A stretch of DNA of 51,849 bases from Candidatus Caldilinea saccharophila (GCA_016710365.1 JADJVW010000017.1:1-51849), one strand, 5' to 3'; shown: positions 37,453 through 47,783, numbered from the stretch's first letter. Made by a program: numbers and translations. Notes: generated by a model from the sequence alone, not told the origin.

Positions 37453-38923
37453 CAATACCTTCGCCAGTCTATGGTTGAGTGATAAGAGCTTGAGTCGAGT
37501 GAATTGCGCCCATGCTGGCAACATAGTGAAGGATGGCAGCAATAATATTCGGATTGGGTGGTTCGGGAAACAATTCAATGGTTGCGTGGACATATCTACG
37601 ACCACGGAAGAACGCTTTCAAATCCAAAACACCAGCGTCGGGATGTGACCTGCGAAAATCGGCAAGCTGGCGATGAGAAAGATTAACCATGAAGAGCGAA
37701 GGTTGACTGCATTGGTGACGGGAGTCTCTTTGATGGTCGCAAGTCCTCCATGCCCCAGAATTGTTTAGCGTCGCGGAAGTTGAACTCGATTTGGAAGCGC
37801 AGGCGATAGTAGTGAATCAGGGTATCGTGTGTGAGTTTGAGATCACTGCTGAAAAGCACCGCATAAACGCGGACGCCACTCTCAGATTGGTTTTGACCAG
37901 GATCACGACGTGAGTGGGTCGGCAAGCACTCGTGCAACATCGTGGCTTGGTAAACATCAGTGCGAATCCCCTTGTCCTGACCGGTCGCCATCTGATAACG
38001 CTCTGGAATGGCCTGATAATTGAGCTTGTCGCCAGAGCGACGACAGGGGCCTGAACTTCTTCTGTTCACCCTTGTACTCAGTAGAGCGCCGAATCGTGAC
38101 GCAGTTTCGAGATCAGTGCAACCCCGAGACTTTGCTGCACCATCTGACAAACGTTGTTGTTGCCGAAATGACCATCCGCACCAGATAGGTGAGGGGAAGA
38201 GTCCACCAATCAGTTCCAACAACTTCTTGACCAGTCGCTCCATCATTCTCAGTTCGCCGTTCCATTCAACGTGACGTTTGTCTTTATTCTTGCTGCCTTT
38301 GGGACGTCCGCCTTGCGCTTGCCTCCCTTTGGATTCTTCTTCGCTGCGCTTTTCTTGGTCTCGCACGCTGCTTCGCTTTCGCTGGAGCGTCCGTCTCTGC
38401 GTGCTTAACCACTTGCTCCGTCAGCAGCGGATGGGAAACAGCATCCTCACACTGACCAGAGAAAGGGTGAAGAAGCTGACCCCAGCGATGGGCTTGTTGT
38501 GAATCGACGAGAAAAACGGTCCAACCCGTGTGTCTTCTTTCCGGCTTCGCTGACCACGCTCTCGTCGCCAACAACCAGATACACCTCATCAGGTTGGAAC
38601 AGGTGGGTGCGGAAGAACAGCCAACTCATCTGCGCCCAGCAGCACTGTAATTGAACCAACGCTGCACTGTCCGGTAGCTGCCACCCCTCTCCGTCCAGCG
38701 CGAAATGCCCAACATCGTCACACGACCGGTCATTGCCAACATCGCGGCGATGATTCGTCCCAACTGACGTGTCGCTGTCTGATTCTGACATTGGTCCAAG
38801 CATTGAAGCAGTGCGATAATCTCGATCATGAGCGGTTCTGTCTGATAGGAATTCCACTTTTGTCGGTGATAAGCCTATCCTACACGACCGCTCTATCTTT
38901 CCCCTTTTTTGGCGAAGGTATTG
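37453..38923 (-). mobile_element. IS4-family insertion sequence, copy 1
   Basis: 1471 bp bounded by 14-bp inverted repeats CAATACCTTCGCCA (37453-37466) and TGGCGAAGGTATTG (38910-38923). The transposase lies on the minus strand. The left flank ends in TGTTT (hsdS); the right flank begins AGGGATA. These flanks do not match each other as a target duplication but do match the flanks of copy 2 in inverted sense. Confidence 0.95.
37469..38829 (-). pseudogene. IS4-type DDE transposase, frameshifted (copy 1)
   Basis: It starts at MIEIIALLQCLDQCQNQTAT and ends at ALITQP. The first catalytic Asp is in YLVVGDESVVS. A basic Lys/Ala insert (GRPKGSKNKDKRHVEW) follows. The part with the second Asp is shifted in this copy but intact in copy 2 (LVLDGHFGN). 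The Y-(2)-R-(3)-E-(6)-K signature is complete here (YRLRFQIEFNFRDAK). There are at least three frameshifts, at other places than in copy 2, so a full-length protein of about 440 residues can be read from the two together. Confidence 0.88.
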
Positions 38924-38961
38924 AGGGATAGACAGTGGTTATTTTTGTGACAAATCGTCAA

Positions 38962-38997
38962 AACAAAAAGAGGACGGCATGCCGTCCTCTTTTTGTT
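38962..38997. terminator. Bidirectional terminator, 36-bp perfect palindrome
   Basis: Arms 38962-38979 and 38980-38997 (AAAAAGAGGACGGCA and its complement) with T-runs on both sides. It ends sodC transcription (stop at 39025) and shields it from the IS. Confidence 0.93.
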
Positions 38998-39024
38998 CAT
39001 CCAATGTAGGAAGTGGTAGCTGCG

Positions 39025-39777
39025 CTACTCTGCCGACGCAACAATCACGCCGCAGGCAATGCGGTCGCCGCTGTTGCCGGAAGGATCGGTTACCTGGTCG
39101 TCCGCCTCGGCATGGATGACCAGGGCGCTGCCGTCGTCGTCGAAGAGCGAGCGGTCACCGTCACTCAGTGTGAACAGGTCGGTCGTCGCTTCGTAAGCGC
39201 CGTTGCCGGCTTCGTCGAGCTGAATATTGGGCAGATCACCCATGTGCGGGCCGGCTGGATTATCCAGGCCGTGTTGCATCCCGGTTGGGTTGAAGTGGCC
39301 GCCTGCCGCGTCGAAGTCCGGCGTACAGGCGCCGGTCTGGTGAATGTGGATGCCGTGCGGCCCTACGATATCGGTCTCCAGCCCAGTGAGCTGCGCCGAA
39401 ATCATCACCGTGCTATCCTGCATTTCGGTGAAGGTGGCTGTCCCCACCGGCTCACCCGCGGCATTCTGCAGTTGCGCCGTTGCCGTTAGCGCCGCATCTG
39501 AACTGCCTTCCGCGGCTGCCCCAGCTTCCCCTTCCATTGCGGGCGTCATCTCCACACCCTCGGCCGGCACAGCTTCTCCTTCTCCTTCTGCTTCAGCATC
39601 GGGCGTCACATCGACGATCTGAAGCGGAGCGTCCGTCGCTTCAGGCGCAGTGGCATCCATCACAGCCGTTGCATCCTGCTCTACTGGCATCTGATCGGTT
39701 GCACCGTCCTGGCCGCAGGCGCTTACCGCCAACATTGCTGCCAACGCTACAACGCCAAACAAAAAACGAAATTTCAT
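39025..39777 (-). CDS. sodC: Cu/Zn superoxide dismutase, lipoprotein
   Basis: 250 residues. The N-terminus is a lipoprotein signal with lipobox AVSAC; the Cys becomes the lipid anchor. A Glu/Ala/Pro-rich spacer of about 75 residues follows. The SodC fold then shows GPHGIHIHQTGAC (Cu ligands), AGGHFNPTGMQHG and GPHMGDLPNI (bridging and Zn ligands), and VIHAEADDQ followed by SGDRIACGV with the second disulfide Cys. It would dismutate superoxide outside the membrane. The start ATG 39777 has GGAGG upstream. Within the inverted segment; it was on the plus strand before the inversion. Confidence 0.94.
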   Translation of the reverse strand: MKFRFLFGVVALAAMLAVSACGQDGATDQMPVEQDATAVMDATAPEATDAPLQIVDVTPDAEAEGEGEAVPAEGVEMTPAMEGEAGAAAEGSSDAALTATAQLQNAAGEPVGTATFTEMQDSTVMISAQLTGLETDIVGPHGIHIHQTGACTPDFDAAGGHFNPTGMQHGLDNPAGPHMGDLPNIQLDEAGNGAYEATTDLFTLSDGDRSLFDDDGSALVIHAEADDQVTDPSGNSGDRIACGVIVASAE

Positions 39778-40029
39778 AGGTTTCCTCCGTTGATTCTCGC
39801 TTGACATTCTGACGGGCCGCTGCGGTTGTCTGCTCGCAACTGCTCCGAGCTACTACTTTACTCTGTCATCTTTTGCGCTGCTATGTATGTGCGGGGATCG
39901 TGCAGATACACTCTGAGGTACACATTTGTGCCCCGTGCGAAAGCCATGGAGCAATTCCACCTGTCACATTGACCGGGCTGAGCAACTTTTCATTGCTGCC
40001 CAGGCAAGCGAGTATGCATTTTTATCCAT

Positions 40030-40626
40030 CTAGCCTGAACCGTTCCCCCACAACGCGGCAGAGAGCGCGATTGGCTGCATGGCGCACTCCACAGGATAGG
40101 CTGCGCGCGCGACCGCGGCCAACCAGGCGTCGGTTTCCCGCGGCGAATGTAGATGAACCAGGCGCAGATGGCGATGGCGACCTTCTGCGCAGAGCGCCGG
40201 CAGCGTGGCGCGCAGATCGCGCCACGTGCGCAGCGAACGCAACACCAGCGACTCCTTGCCCAGCAGCCAGCGCCAGCCTTCGCGATTGCCTGTCCCCCAC
40301 AGATCGGTCTGCTGCACGATGTCGCGCACGCCGCGATGCAGCAGGCGACAGACAACCAGCGGCGCCGGATAGTCGAGCCAGATCAGCGTATCCGCTCGCC
40401 CCCAGATCTGTGCGCGCACGCTGGCGTAACTCCCGTCGATGACCCATGCATCGCCGCGCAGCAATTGGCGCACCACGGCCTGCAAGTGATGGTCTGGCGT
40501 CTTCTGCCAGAGGGGACGCCAGCGATAGGCGTCCAGTTCAACGTGGCGACAGCGAAAATGGCTGGACAATCTGCGGGCAAGCGTTGATTTGCCTGCTCCA
40601 GAGGCGCCGACGATGTGGATGCGCAA
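40030..40626 (-). CDS. P-loop nucleotide kinase, adenylate-kinase/FlaR-like
   Basis: 198 residues from a TTG start. The P-loop is RIHIVGASGAGKSTLARRL (residues 2-20). Downstream come VELDAYRWRPLW (acidic substrate-site region), DAWVIDGSYASVRA and IWLDYPAPLVVCRLLHRG, all typical of the AAA_17/topology-modulation-type kinases. The substrate is unknown. The TTG at 40626 is chosen because GAGGAGG lies five bases before it and the P-loop must be near the N-terminus; the longer frame to 40725 adds a non-conserved leader. Confidence 0.88.
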   Translation of the reverse strand: MRIHIVGASGAGKSTLARRLSSHFRCRHVELDAYRWRPLWQKTPDHHLQAVVRQLLRGDAWVIDGSYASVRAQIWGRADTLIWLDYPAPLVVCRLLHRGVRDIVQQTDLWGTGNREGWRWLLGKESLVLRSLRTWRDLRATLPALCAEGRHRHLRLVHLHSPRETDAWLAAVARAAYPVECAMQPIALSAALWGNGSG

Positions 40627-40809
40627 TGTTGCCTCCTCTCCGATTCGCCCGCTTACAGCAGTTGCTTGTTTATAGACAGACCACTGTACGCCGGGGAGCG
40701 CATCGAAGCTTGATGAGGCGCGCACTGTTCACCCTCGCCCAGCAACTTGCTTGCCGATGGCTTGCCGCGCTTGCCCTGCGTTTGCCAACCGCTGTAACCC
40801 TCTGGTAGA

Positions 40810-40905
40810 TTCAGTAATTCACGATTTGCCTCACACGGAGACATAAAGTCACAAAGTTGAAGATAGCGCCCTTTGCGCTCTCGGCGTCTTGGTAGCTATT
40901 TTTCA
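40810..40905. repeat. Half-copy of the P2 palindromic element
   Basis: Begins TTCAGTAATTCACGATTTGC and continues with CCTCACACGGAGACA and AAGTTGAAGATAGCGCCC, closely following 32230-32310. The right-hand arm is missing. It occupies most of the 40627-40968 gap; the rest shows no gene. Confidence 0.7.
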
Positions 40906-40968
40906 ACCAGTCCCAGCGGCGCCGACGAATTTTGCCGGCAAGAAACCCGACAAGTGATGGGAGGAGTT

Positions 40969-41925
40969 ATGCACAATACAGCCTATCTAGCCTGGTTGCT
41001 CGACAGCACGCCGGCTGCTGTCCGCGCCTGGGTCGGCGAAGCGTCCTTCACCGCTTCGATGCGCCAGGAATTAGAGGAGACGATTCAACACCGCACCGAC
41101 CCCAGCCAGGCGGCCAGCTATGCACAAGCCTGCCCCATTCCCGGCGCCCGCGCGGACGAGTATCTGCTGCGCGAGCGCCGGGTGCAGGCAGACGCCACTG
41201 TGCTGGCCGGCATCCACTTCTATGGACTGGACATCGAGCGTCCCTTTGTCGGCGTCTTTGCGCAGAGCCGCCACTTCACGCCGCACGAAGTGCTGGCCGC
41301 CACGCAGTGGCTGTGTGAGGACTTTGCCACCTTCCAGCCCCAGGCCGTCCAGTGGTGGAGCGCCGCCGATCGACCCGACCTGCGCACGCTCCCCGGCGCC
41401 GTGAGCGATCTGCGGCTGGTGGCCGGCCCGATTGAGGCCATCAACCGGCTGCCGCTGGCTATGCCCAAAGAGACGCTGCGCCTGATTGCAGATGCAGACG
41501 GCGCCTCCTATCCAGCCTATGCCGAGCTGTATGCGCGTGCGCTCGCCGCCAACCCGGCGTGGAAGGGAAAGCTCCAACAGACTACAGAGGAGGAATACAT
41601 TGCGTGCGCGCACGCGGGCGGTCTTTACGTGGTCGAAGTGGATGGCGACTATGCCGGCGTTATCGCCGCGCTGCCCGATGTGGTGCGCGGCATACCGGGC
41701 TGGGTCATGATGGAAGAGATGTTGGATACGCGCTTCCGGGGGCGCGGCCTGGCGCGGCCGATGCAGCGCTTGCTGCTTGCCCGCCTGGATACGCAACGCC
41801 ACCGCCTCGTGCTCGGCACGATCAACGATGCCAATCTCCCCTCGCTGCGCACCGCCCGCGGCGCCGGGCGGGAAGAGGTGGGCGGGTGGGTCTTTCTGCC
41901 AGCGGGAGAGCCGGCATTGCGGTAA
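40969..41925 (+). CDS. GNAT-family N-acetyltransferase
   Basis: 318 residues. The C-terminal third carries the acetyl-CoA-binding GNAT core: VEVDGDYAGVIAALPD, VMMEEMLDTRFRGRGLARPM (motif A with R-x-x-G-x-G/A) and LVLGTINDANLPSLRTARGAG. The first 190 residues are an N-terminal domain of unknown role. The acceptor is unknown. The start at 40969 has GGGAGGAG upstream. It is convergent with hsdR, three bases between stops. In the restored orientation it would follow the restriction genes on the opposite strand. Confidence 0.85.
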   Translation: MHNTAYLAWLLDSTPAAVRAWVGEASFTASMRQELEETIQHRTDPSQAASYAQACPIPGARADEYLLRERRVQADATVLAGIHFYGLDIERPFVGVFAQSRHFTPHEVLAATQWLCEDFATFQPQAVQWWSAADRPDLRTLPGAVSDLRLVAGPIEAINRLPLAMPKETLRLIADADGASYPAYAELYARALAANPAWKGKLQQTTEEEYIACAHAGGLYVVEVDGDYAGVIAALPDVVRGIPGWVMMEEMLDTRFRGRGLARPMQRLLLARLDTQRHRLVLGTINDANLPSLRTARGAGREEVGGWVFLPAGEPALR

Positions 41926-41928
41926 GAG

Positions 41929-44900
41929 CTACGCCGCCTTCTCGCCCGGCGCGTAAATCAGTTCAAAGACCATATCGGTCAGCCATCGCTTAAATGACAG
42001 ATTATCGCTGAATTGCTTGAAGAGTTCGGTATCGTCTTTGAGCAAGCCGAGCATGACGCGGCCGAGCGCCTTGTCGTGCTCGATGCGCGCGTTCTGGCGG
42101 TCGGAGTGTTTGGCCGCGTTCTGGAAGGCGCTGTCCGCGGCCACTTTGGGTGCGATGTCTTCGAGGATGCGGCGTGAGACGCGGTCGGCGTCGCTGAAGC
42201 TGGCGCTGAATTGCGCGTTGAAGGCGCGCACGATATTGCTCAGCAGGTCCAATTCCGGCTCAGGTTTGTAGCCACCGCTCGCGGTGGGCGCCGGGTCGAT
42301 CTCGGCGTCGCTGTCGTCCAGGATGATGCGCAGGGCGGACTGCTTCTCGACGCGGTAGGAATCCATGTCGATGGTCTCCAAAATGCCGCGCGCCAGGTCT
42401 TCTTCCTGCGGCGCCGGCAGCTTGAGGATGAGAAAGTTGAGGAAGATCGAAAGCTTCTCCCAGCCGGCGTTGTTGTAGGGCAGGATGGCAGCCAGAAAGC
42501 TGTAGGTGCGCACAAACACCTTGGCCTTGCCCTTGAAATCGACCTGCCCGTCCTCGTCCAGTTCGTCGAGATAGGTCGCCACACGCATCGAGGAGAGGGT
42601 CGAGCCGCTCGCGACCGGCGCCGTCGAGGTAGCGCGCCACCAGGTCGTCGATCTGGTCCTGGCTGTAGACGCCGCTGCGGTCGAGGTCGTCCTGCAAATC
42701 GTGCAGCTTATTGGGGTCGGTCTCGTCGCTCAGGATGGTCGTGCGGTAGTAGTCGGCGAACGACTCGCGGATGACGTCGGCGTCGTTGAGAAAGTCGAGC
42801 ACAAAGACGTCGTGCTTCTGCGGATGGGCGCGGTTGAGGCGCGAGAGCGTCTGCACGGCCTTGATGCCGCTCAGCGGCTTGTTGACGTACATGGTGTGCA
42901 GCAGCGGCTCGTCGTAGCCGGTCTGGAATTTGTCGGCGCAGACCAGGAAGCGGTAGGGGTCTTCCTGGATATTGTCGGCGATCTGGCTGGCGGGGAAGCC
43001 GTTGAGCGACGCCTCGCTGACCTGCGCGCCGCCGTGCTCGTGTTCGCCCGAAAAGGCGACGATGGCCTGGTAAGGGCTGTTGCGCTCGCGCAGATAGGCG
43101 CGGATGGCGAAGTAATACTGGATCGCGCGCTGGATGCTGCTGCAGACGACCATGGCGCGCGCCTTGCCGCCGATCTTGCCCGGCGCCAACACCTGCGCGT
43201 GAAAGTGATCGACCATGATCTCGGCCTTGAGGCGGATGGCGTGGTCGTGCGACTCCACGTAGCGGCGCAGCTTCTTCTGCGCGCGCTTGACATCGAACTC
43301 AGGGTCGCCCTCCACCGTCTTGACCAGGCGGTAGTAGCTTGCCACGGGCGTGTAATAGGCCAGCACATCGAGGATAAAGCCTTCCTGGATCGCCTGCTTC
43401 ATGGTGTAGCTGTGGAAGGGGCGATGCTTGACCTTGCCCGCGTCGGGATAAGGGACGCCGAAGAGTTCCAGCGTCTTGTTTTTGGGCGTGGCGGTGAAGG
43501 CAAAGTAGCTGGCGTTGGGGAGGAGCTTCTTGGCCTCGATGATGCGGTTGATCTTGTCTTCGGTCGTCTCTTCTTCCTCCGCCTCGCCCGCCACCGACAG
43601 CGCCATGGACATCTTGGCCGAGGTGCGCCCGCTTTGGCTGGAGTGCGCCTAGTCGATAAGGATGGCAAAGCGGCGCCCGCGGTGCTCGTCGCCGATCTCG
43701 TCGAGGATGAAGGGGAACTTCTGCACCGTGGTGATGATGATCTTCTTGCCGCCCTCGATAAACGTGCGCAGATCGCCGGAGCGGTCGGCGTGGCCCACGG
43801 TGGCGCCGACCTGGGCAAAGCCCTTGATCGTGGCGTTGATCTGCTGGTCGAGGAGGCGGCGGTCGGTGACGACGATGATGGAGTCGAAGAGCGGCCGGCC
43901 GGCGCTGTTTGATGCTGTAAGAAACCGAGTTTCTTGGAGAAACTCGGTTTCTGGCGCGCCGGTTTCTGGATCGACGTGCGTCAGGCCGATCAACTGGTGG
44001 GCCAGCCAGGCGATGGAGTTGCTCTTGCCGCTGCCCGCCGAATGCTGGATGAGATAGCGCTGCCCCGCGCCCTGTGCGGCCACGTCGGCCAACAGGCGGC
44101 GCACGACGTCGAGTTGGTGATAGCGCGGGAAAATGGCGCGGCGCTTTTTGCGGCCCGTCTTCTCGTCTTTGGTCTCGACGATCTGGGCGAAATTCTCCAG
44201 GATGTTGGTGAGGCTGGCCGGCGTGAGGACGCGCCGCCACAGGTAGTCGGTCTTGAGGCCGTGCGGGTTGGGTGGGTTGCCGGCGCCGTCGTTCCAGCCC
44301 TGGTTGAAGGGGAGGAACCAGGAGGCCTTGCCCTTCAACTCCGTACACATGCGAATCTCCTGGTCGTCCACGGCGAAGTGGACGGCGCAGCGGCCAAACT
44401 GGAAGATCAGCTCGCGCGGGTCGCGGTCGCGCCTGTATTGCTCCACGGCATCGTCGACAGTTTGCTTGGTGAGGGCGTTCTTGAGCTCGAAGGTGGCGAC
44501 GGGCAGACCGTTGATGAAGATGGCCAGGTCGAGCGCAAGCTGCGTCTCGGCGCGGCTGTAGCGCAGTTGGCGGGTGACGCTGAAGCGGTTGGCGGCAAAG
44601 CGCTGCTCGGCCTTGGCGTTGCCGGGCGTCAGCGCGCCGTAGAAGAGGTCGACGCTGTGCGGGCCATGCCTGACGCCGGCGCGCAACACGTCGATGACGC
44701 CGCGGCGGGTGACCTCGCCTTGCAGCCGCGCCAGAAACTTGCGCCGCGTCGGGCCGTCGCTGTCAAGGTCGAAGGCGTCCACCAGCTCCGGCTGTGTGGC
44801 GGCGAGAAATTCGCGCAACTGCACCAGGTCGACGGCGTACTCGCGGTTGTAGTCGGCGGGGTTGCCCAGCAGCCAGCCGGCGCCGCCATACGCCGCCGGC

Positions 44901-45004
44901 GCATCGGCCGCAGCCGTGATGGTGGCCAGCCTGCCCTGCGGCACGCCGGTCATGTGTTCGACGATGAGGGATTCGAGGCCTTTTTCAGAGGTGTCGGTGA
45001 TCAT
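41929..45004 (-). pseudogene. hsdR: Type I restriction endonuclease subunit HsdR, with in-frame TAG and frameshift
   Basis: About 1025 codons. The N-terminal PD-ExK nuclease is seen in LALDLAIFINGLPVATFELK. The translocase has Walker A QHSAGSGKSNS, IIVVTDRRLLDQQI, motif III FTATPKNKTLELF and motif VI QTLSRLNRAHPQKHDVF. The DEAH box reads D-TAG-AH at 43649-43651, a stop in place of the catalytic Glu. A two-base loss near 42600 shifts the frame before the C-terminal helical domain. A 33-bp palindrome lies in frame at 43920-43952. The start ATG 45004 has GGAG upstream. If the lesions are real, restriction is dead. In the restored orientation it would follow hsdS. Confidence 0.93.
43920..43952. 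repeat. 33-bp perfect palindrome inserted in frame in hsdR
   Basis: Arms AGAAACCGAGTTTCT (43920-43934) and AGAAACTCGGTTTCT (43938-43952) around TGG. It codes eleven residues (about ETEFLQETRFL) between GLTHVDPETGAP and LFDSIIVVTDRR, where HsdR proteins usually have a short variable loop. The frame is kept. Confidence 0.85.
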
Positions 45005-45074
45005 GGGCGCTCCGGGTCTAGTGTACTTGTTGTCACAAAGTCATGTCGCGAGATGCCGCAAACTACACATTGCC

Positions 45075-45309
45075 AATGCCGGGCGCACGCGGAGGCGCGG
45101 AGAAAAGCAACGGCGGTGCTGCCTTCCCCTTCGCGTGAGATTCATCGCCACTGCCGGGCGCACGCGGAGACGTGGAGGCGCGGAGAAAAGCAATAGCGGT
45201 GCTGCCTTCCCCTTCGCGTGAGACTCATCGCCACTGCCGGGCGCACGCGGAGGCGCGGAAAGAGGACGACTCCCGTCTTTCTCCGCTCCTCCGCGTCTCC
45301 GCGTGAGTC
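45075..45309. repeat. Tandem P3-type repeats between hsdS and hsdR
   Basis: Two full copies and part of a third of a 75-83 bp unit. GGGCGCACGC starts at 45081, 45156 and 45239; the longer period is due to an extra 8 bp. Each unit has CGCGGAGGCGCGG and a CCTTCGCGTGAG half. No gene lies in the 45005-45309 gap. Confidence 0.85.
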
Positions 45310-45728
45310 TCATTCCTCTTCCCCTGCATCATCCTCCGGCGCGTCGTCCAGGTCGGCTTCTTCCGCCTCTGCCTCGTCGAGCGGTTCGCCGGGTTCGTCA
45401 AGCTCCGCCGGCAGGGCCGCGGCCACGGCGCGCACGTCGACTTTGCCTGTGACCACGTCGGCGATCAGGCGCGTGCGGTATTCGCGCATGAGGTCGATTT
45501 CTTTCTCCACCCGTCTCATGACATTGTCCAGATCCAACAGATGTGAATCAAGAAATCCGGAAATCTTCGCTTGTTCTGTCTCGGATGGACGCACCACATA
45601 GATATCGTGTAGGTCTTTTCTATCCACACCTGGAACTGCTGATTTTGCAGAGTGGTCTGTCTTCGAAATCGAGCGCAGCAGATAGTAGCACCAACGTCTG
45701 TGATTACCATAGAATTCTGTCACAAACA
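45310..45728 (-). pseudogene. hsdS: HsdS specificity subunit, 3' part (inverted)
   Basis: Reads VTEFYGNHRRWCYYLL, then SAVPGVDRKDLHDIYVVRPS, the end of a target-recognition domain, and the second conserved helix (EQAKISGFLDSHLLDLDNVM, EIDLMREYRTRLIADVVTGK), then a Glu/Asp-rich tail. It lacks a start; the frame runs straight out of the IS at 45729. Joined to 36533-37452 after removing one TGTTT copy it gives HNTSLFVTEFYGNH, a normal HsdS sequence of about 445 residues. Confidence 0.93.
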
Positions 45729-47205
45729 CAATACCTTCGCCAAAAAAGGGGAAAGATAGAGGCGGTCGTGTAGGATAGGCTTATCACCGACAAAAGTGGA
45801 ATTCCTATCAGACAGAACCGCTCATGATCGAGATTATCGCACTGCTTCAATGCTTGGACTAATGTCAGAATCAGACAGCGACACGTCAGTTGGGACGAAT
45901 CATCGCCGCGATGTTGGCAATGACCGGTCGTGTGACGATGTTAGTATTTCGCGCTGGACGGAGAGGGTGGCAGCTACCGGACAGTGCAGCGTTGGTTCAA
46001 TACAGTGCTGCCGTGGGCGCAGATGAGTTGGCTGTTCTTCCGCACCCACCTGTTCCAACCTGATGAGGTGTATCTGGTTGTTGGCGACGAGAGCGTGGTC
46101 AGCAAAGCCGGAAAGAAGACACACGGGTTGGGCCCGTTTTTCTCGTCGATCTACAACAAGCCCATCGCTGGGGTCAGCTTCTTCACCCTTTCTCTGGTCA
46201 GTGTGAGTGATGCTGTTTCCCATCCGCTGCTGACGGAGCAAGTGGTTAAGCACGCAGAGACGGACGGCCCAGCGAAAGCGAAGCAGCGTGCGACCAAGAA
46301 AAGCGCAGCGAAGAAGAATCAAAGGGGAGGCAAGCGCAAGGCGGGACGTCCCAAAGGCAGCAAGAATAAAGACAAACGTCACGTTGAATGGAACGGCGAA
46401 CTGAGAATGATGGAGCGACTGGTCAAGAAGTTGTTGGAACTGATTGGTGGACTCTTCCCCTCACCTATCTGGTGCTGGATGGTCATTTCGGCAACAACAA
46501 CGTTTGTCAGATGGTGCAGCAAAGTCTGGGGTTGCACCTGATCTCGAAACTGCGTCACGATTCGGCGCTCTACTTCGAGTACAAGGGTGAACAGAAGAAG
46601 TCTGGGCCCCGTCGTCGCTCTGGCGACAAGCTCAATTATCAGGCCATTCCAGAGCGTTATCAGATGGCGACCGGTCAGGACAAGGGGATTCGCACTGATG
46701 TTTACCAAGCCACGATGTTGCACGAGTGCTTTGCCGACCCACTCAATGTCGTGATCCTGGTCAAAACCAATCTGGAGAGTGGCGTCCGCACATGCGGTGC
46801 TTTTCAGCAGTGATCTCAAACTCACATACGATACCCTGATTCACTACTATCGCCTGCGCTTCCAAATCGAGTTCAACTTCACGCGACGCTAAACAATTCT
46901 GGGGCATTGAGGACTTCATGACCATCAAAGAGACTCCCGTCATAATCCAGTCAACCTTTCGCTCTTCATGGTTAATCTTTCTCATCGCCAGCTTGCCGAT
47001 TTTCGCAGGGCACATCCCGACGCTGGTGTTTTGGATTTGAAAGCGTTCTTCCGTGGTCGTAGATATGTCCACGCAACCATTGAATTGCTTCCCGAACCAC
47101 CCAATCAAATATTATTGCTGCCATCCTTCACTATGTTGCCAGCATGGGCGCAATTCACTCGACTCAAGCTCTTATCACTCCAACCACAGACTGGCGAAGG
47201 TATTG
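45729..47205 (+). mobile_element. IS4-family insertion sequence, copy 2
   Basis: 1477 bp with the same 14-bp inverted repeats (45729-45742 and 47192-47205), opposite in orientation to copy 1. The left flank on the minus strand begins TGTTTGTGAC (hsdS) and the right flank begins TATCCCT. It differs from copy 1 by scattered substitutions and several small indels. Confidence 0.95.
45824..47187 (+). pseudogene. IS4-type DDE transposase, frameshifted (copy 2)
   Basis: From ATG 45824. A CAA-to-TAA change (LD-stop-CQNQ) occurs early. YLVVGDESVVSKAG (first Asp) and LVLDGHFGNNNVCQ (second Asp) are readable. One base is inserted inside the Glu signature, which copy 1 has intact. The C-terminal part reads MVNLSHRQLADFRRAHPDAG. 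It is inactive as written. Confidence 0.88.
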
Positions 47206-47347
47206 TATCCCTAAAAGCAACAACTGTCATTAGGAATGCTTGACCATATATAGACCGATTGGTATAATCGGTCGCAATCTGAAGTGGCAGGCAAATTGGA
47301 GGACAAGATGGCAGACGGCAATCCAGAAGCACAAAGCGCCGCCGATG

Positions 47348-47783
47348 CCGCGCATCATGTACCAGATCGCGAACCCCATTGTGGGTGCGGTGCTGCACTC
47401 GCCGCACGGCCTGATGAGCGGGCGGTTGATCCTGCTCAGCTTTACGGGCGCAAGGCGGCACGCAATACACGATCCCGGTCGGCTATCTGCGGAAGCAAAC
47501 TGGCTCTATGTCTTCACGCACAGCAGTTGGTGGGAAGAATCTGCGCGGCGGCGCGCCGGTGACGGTGCAGTTGCGCGGGACAGAGGTGCAGGGTGCGGCC
47601 AACGTGGTGGAAGACGAGGCCGCAATTATGCAGATCATCCACAAGCTGGTGGCGCGCGATGGCGACAAGATGGCGCAGCGCATGGGCTTCTTCAAGGAAC
47701 AGCCGGGCGGGCAAGCGCCAGCGCTGGTGATTCCCACAACGCCACCTTTCTGTCCATCGACCTGGTGGAGCCCCCCGGATGAC
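47348..47783 (+). pseudogene. Deazaflavin (F420)-dependent nitroreductase-family remnant
   Basis: Pieces in three frames: MYQIANPIVGAVLHSPHGLM with SGRLILLSFTG, then TQYTIPVGYLRK, then NLRGGAPVTVQLRGTEVQGA and EDEAAIMQIIHKLV, and finally SIDLVEPP. This order and the FTG...Y.VPV pattern match the F420H2-dependent quinone/nitro-reductase family. At least three single-base shifts. The TetR remnant begins directly after it. Confidence 0.6.

Noticed and set aside
34456..43651. Full reassignment of TAG as a sense codon
   Set aside because: Several intact genes (fadN, mazE, DUF1501, PEP-CTERM) end at TAG at the expected family length.
45075..45309. Possible CRISPR array of 75-83 bp period
   Set aside because: Whole units, including the would-be spacers, are repeated. 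It is a tandem dispersed-repeat array.
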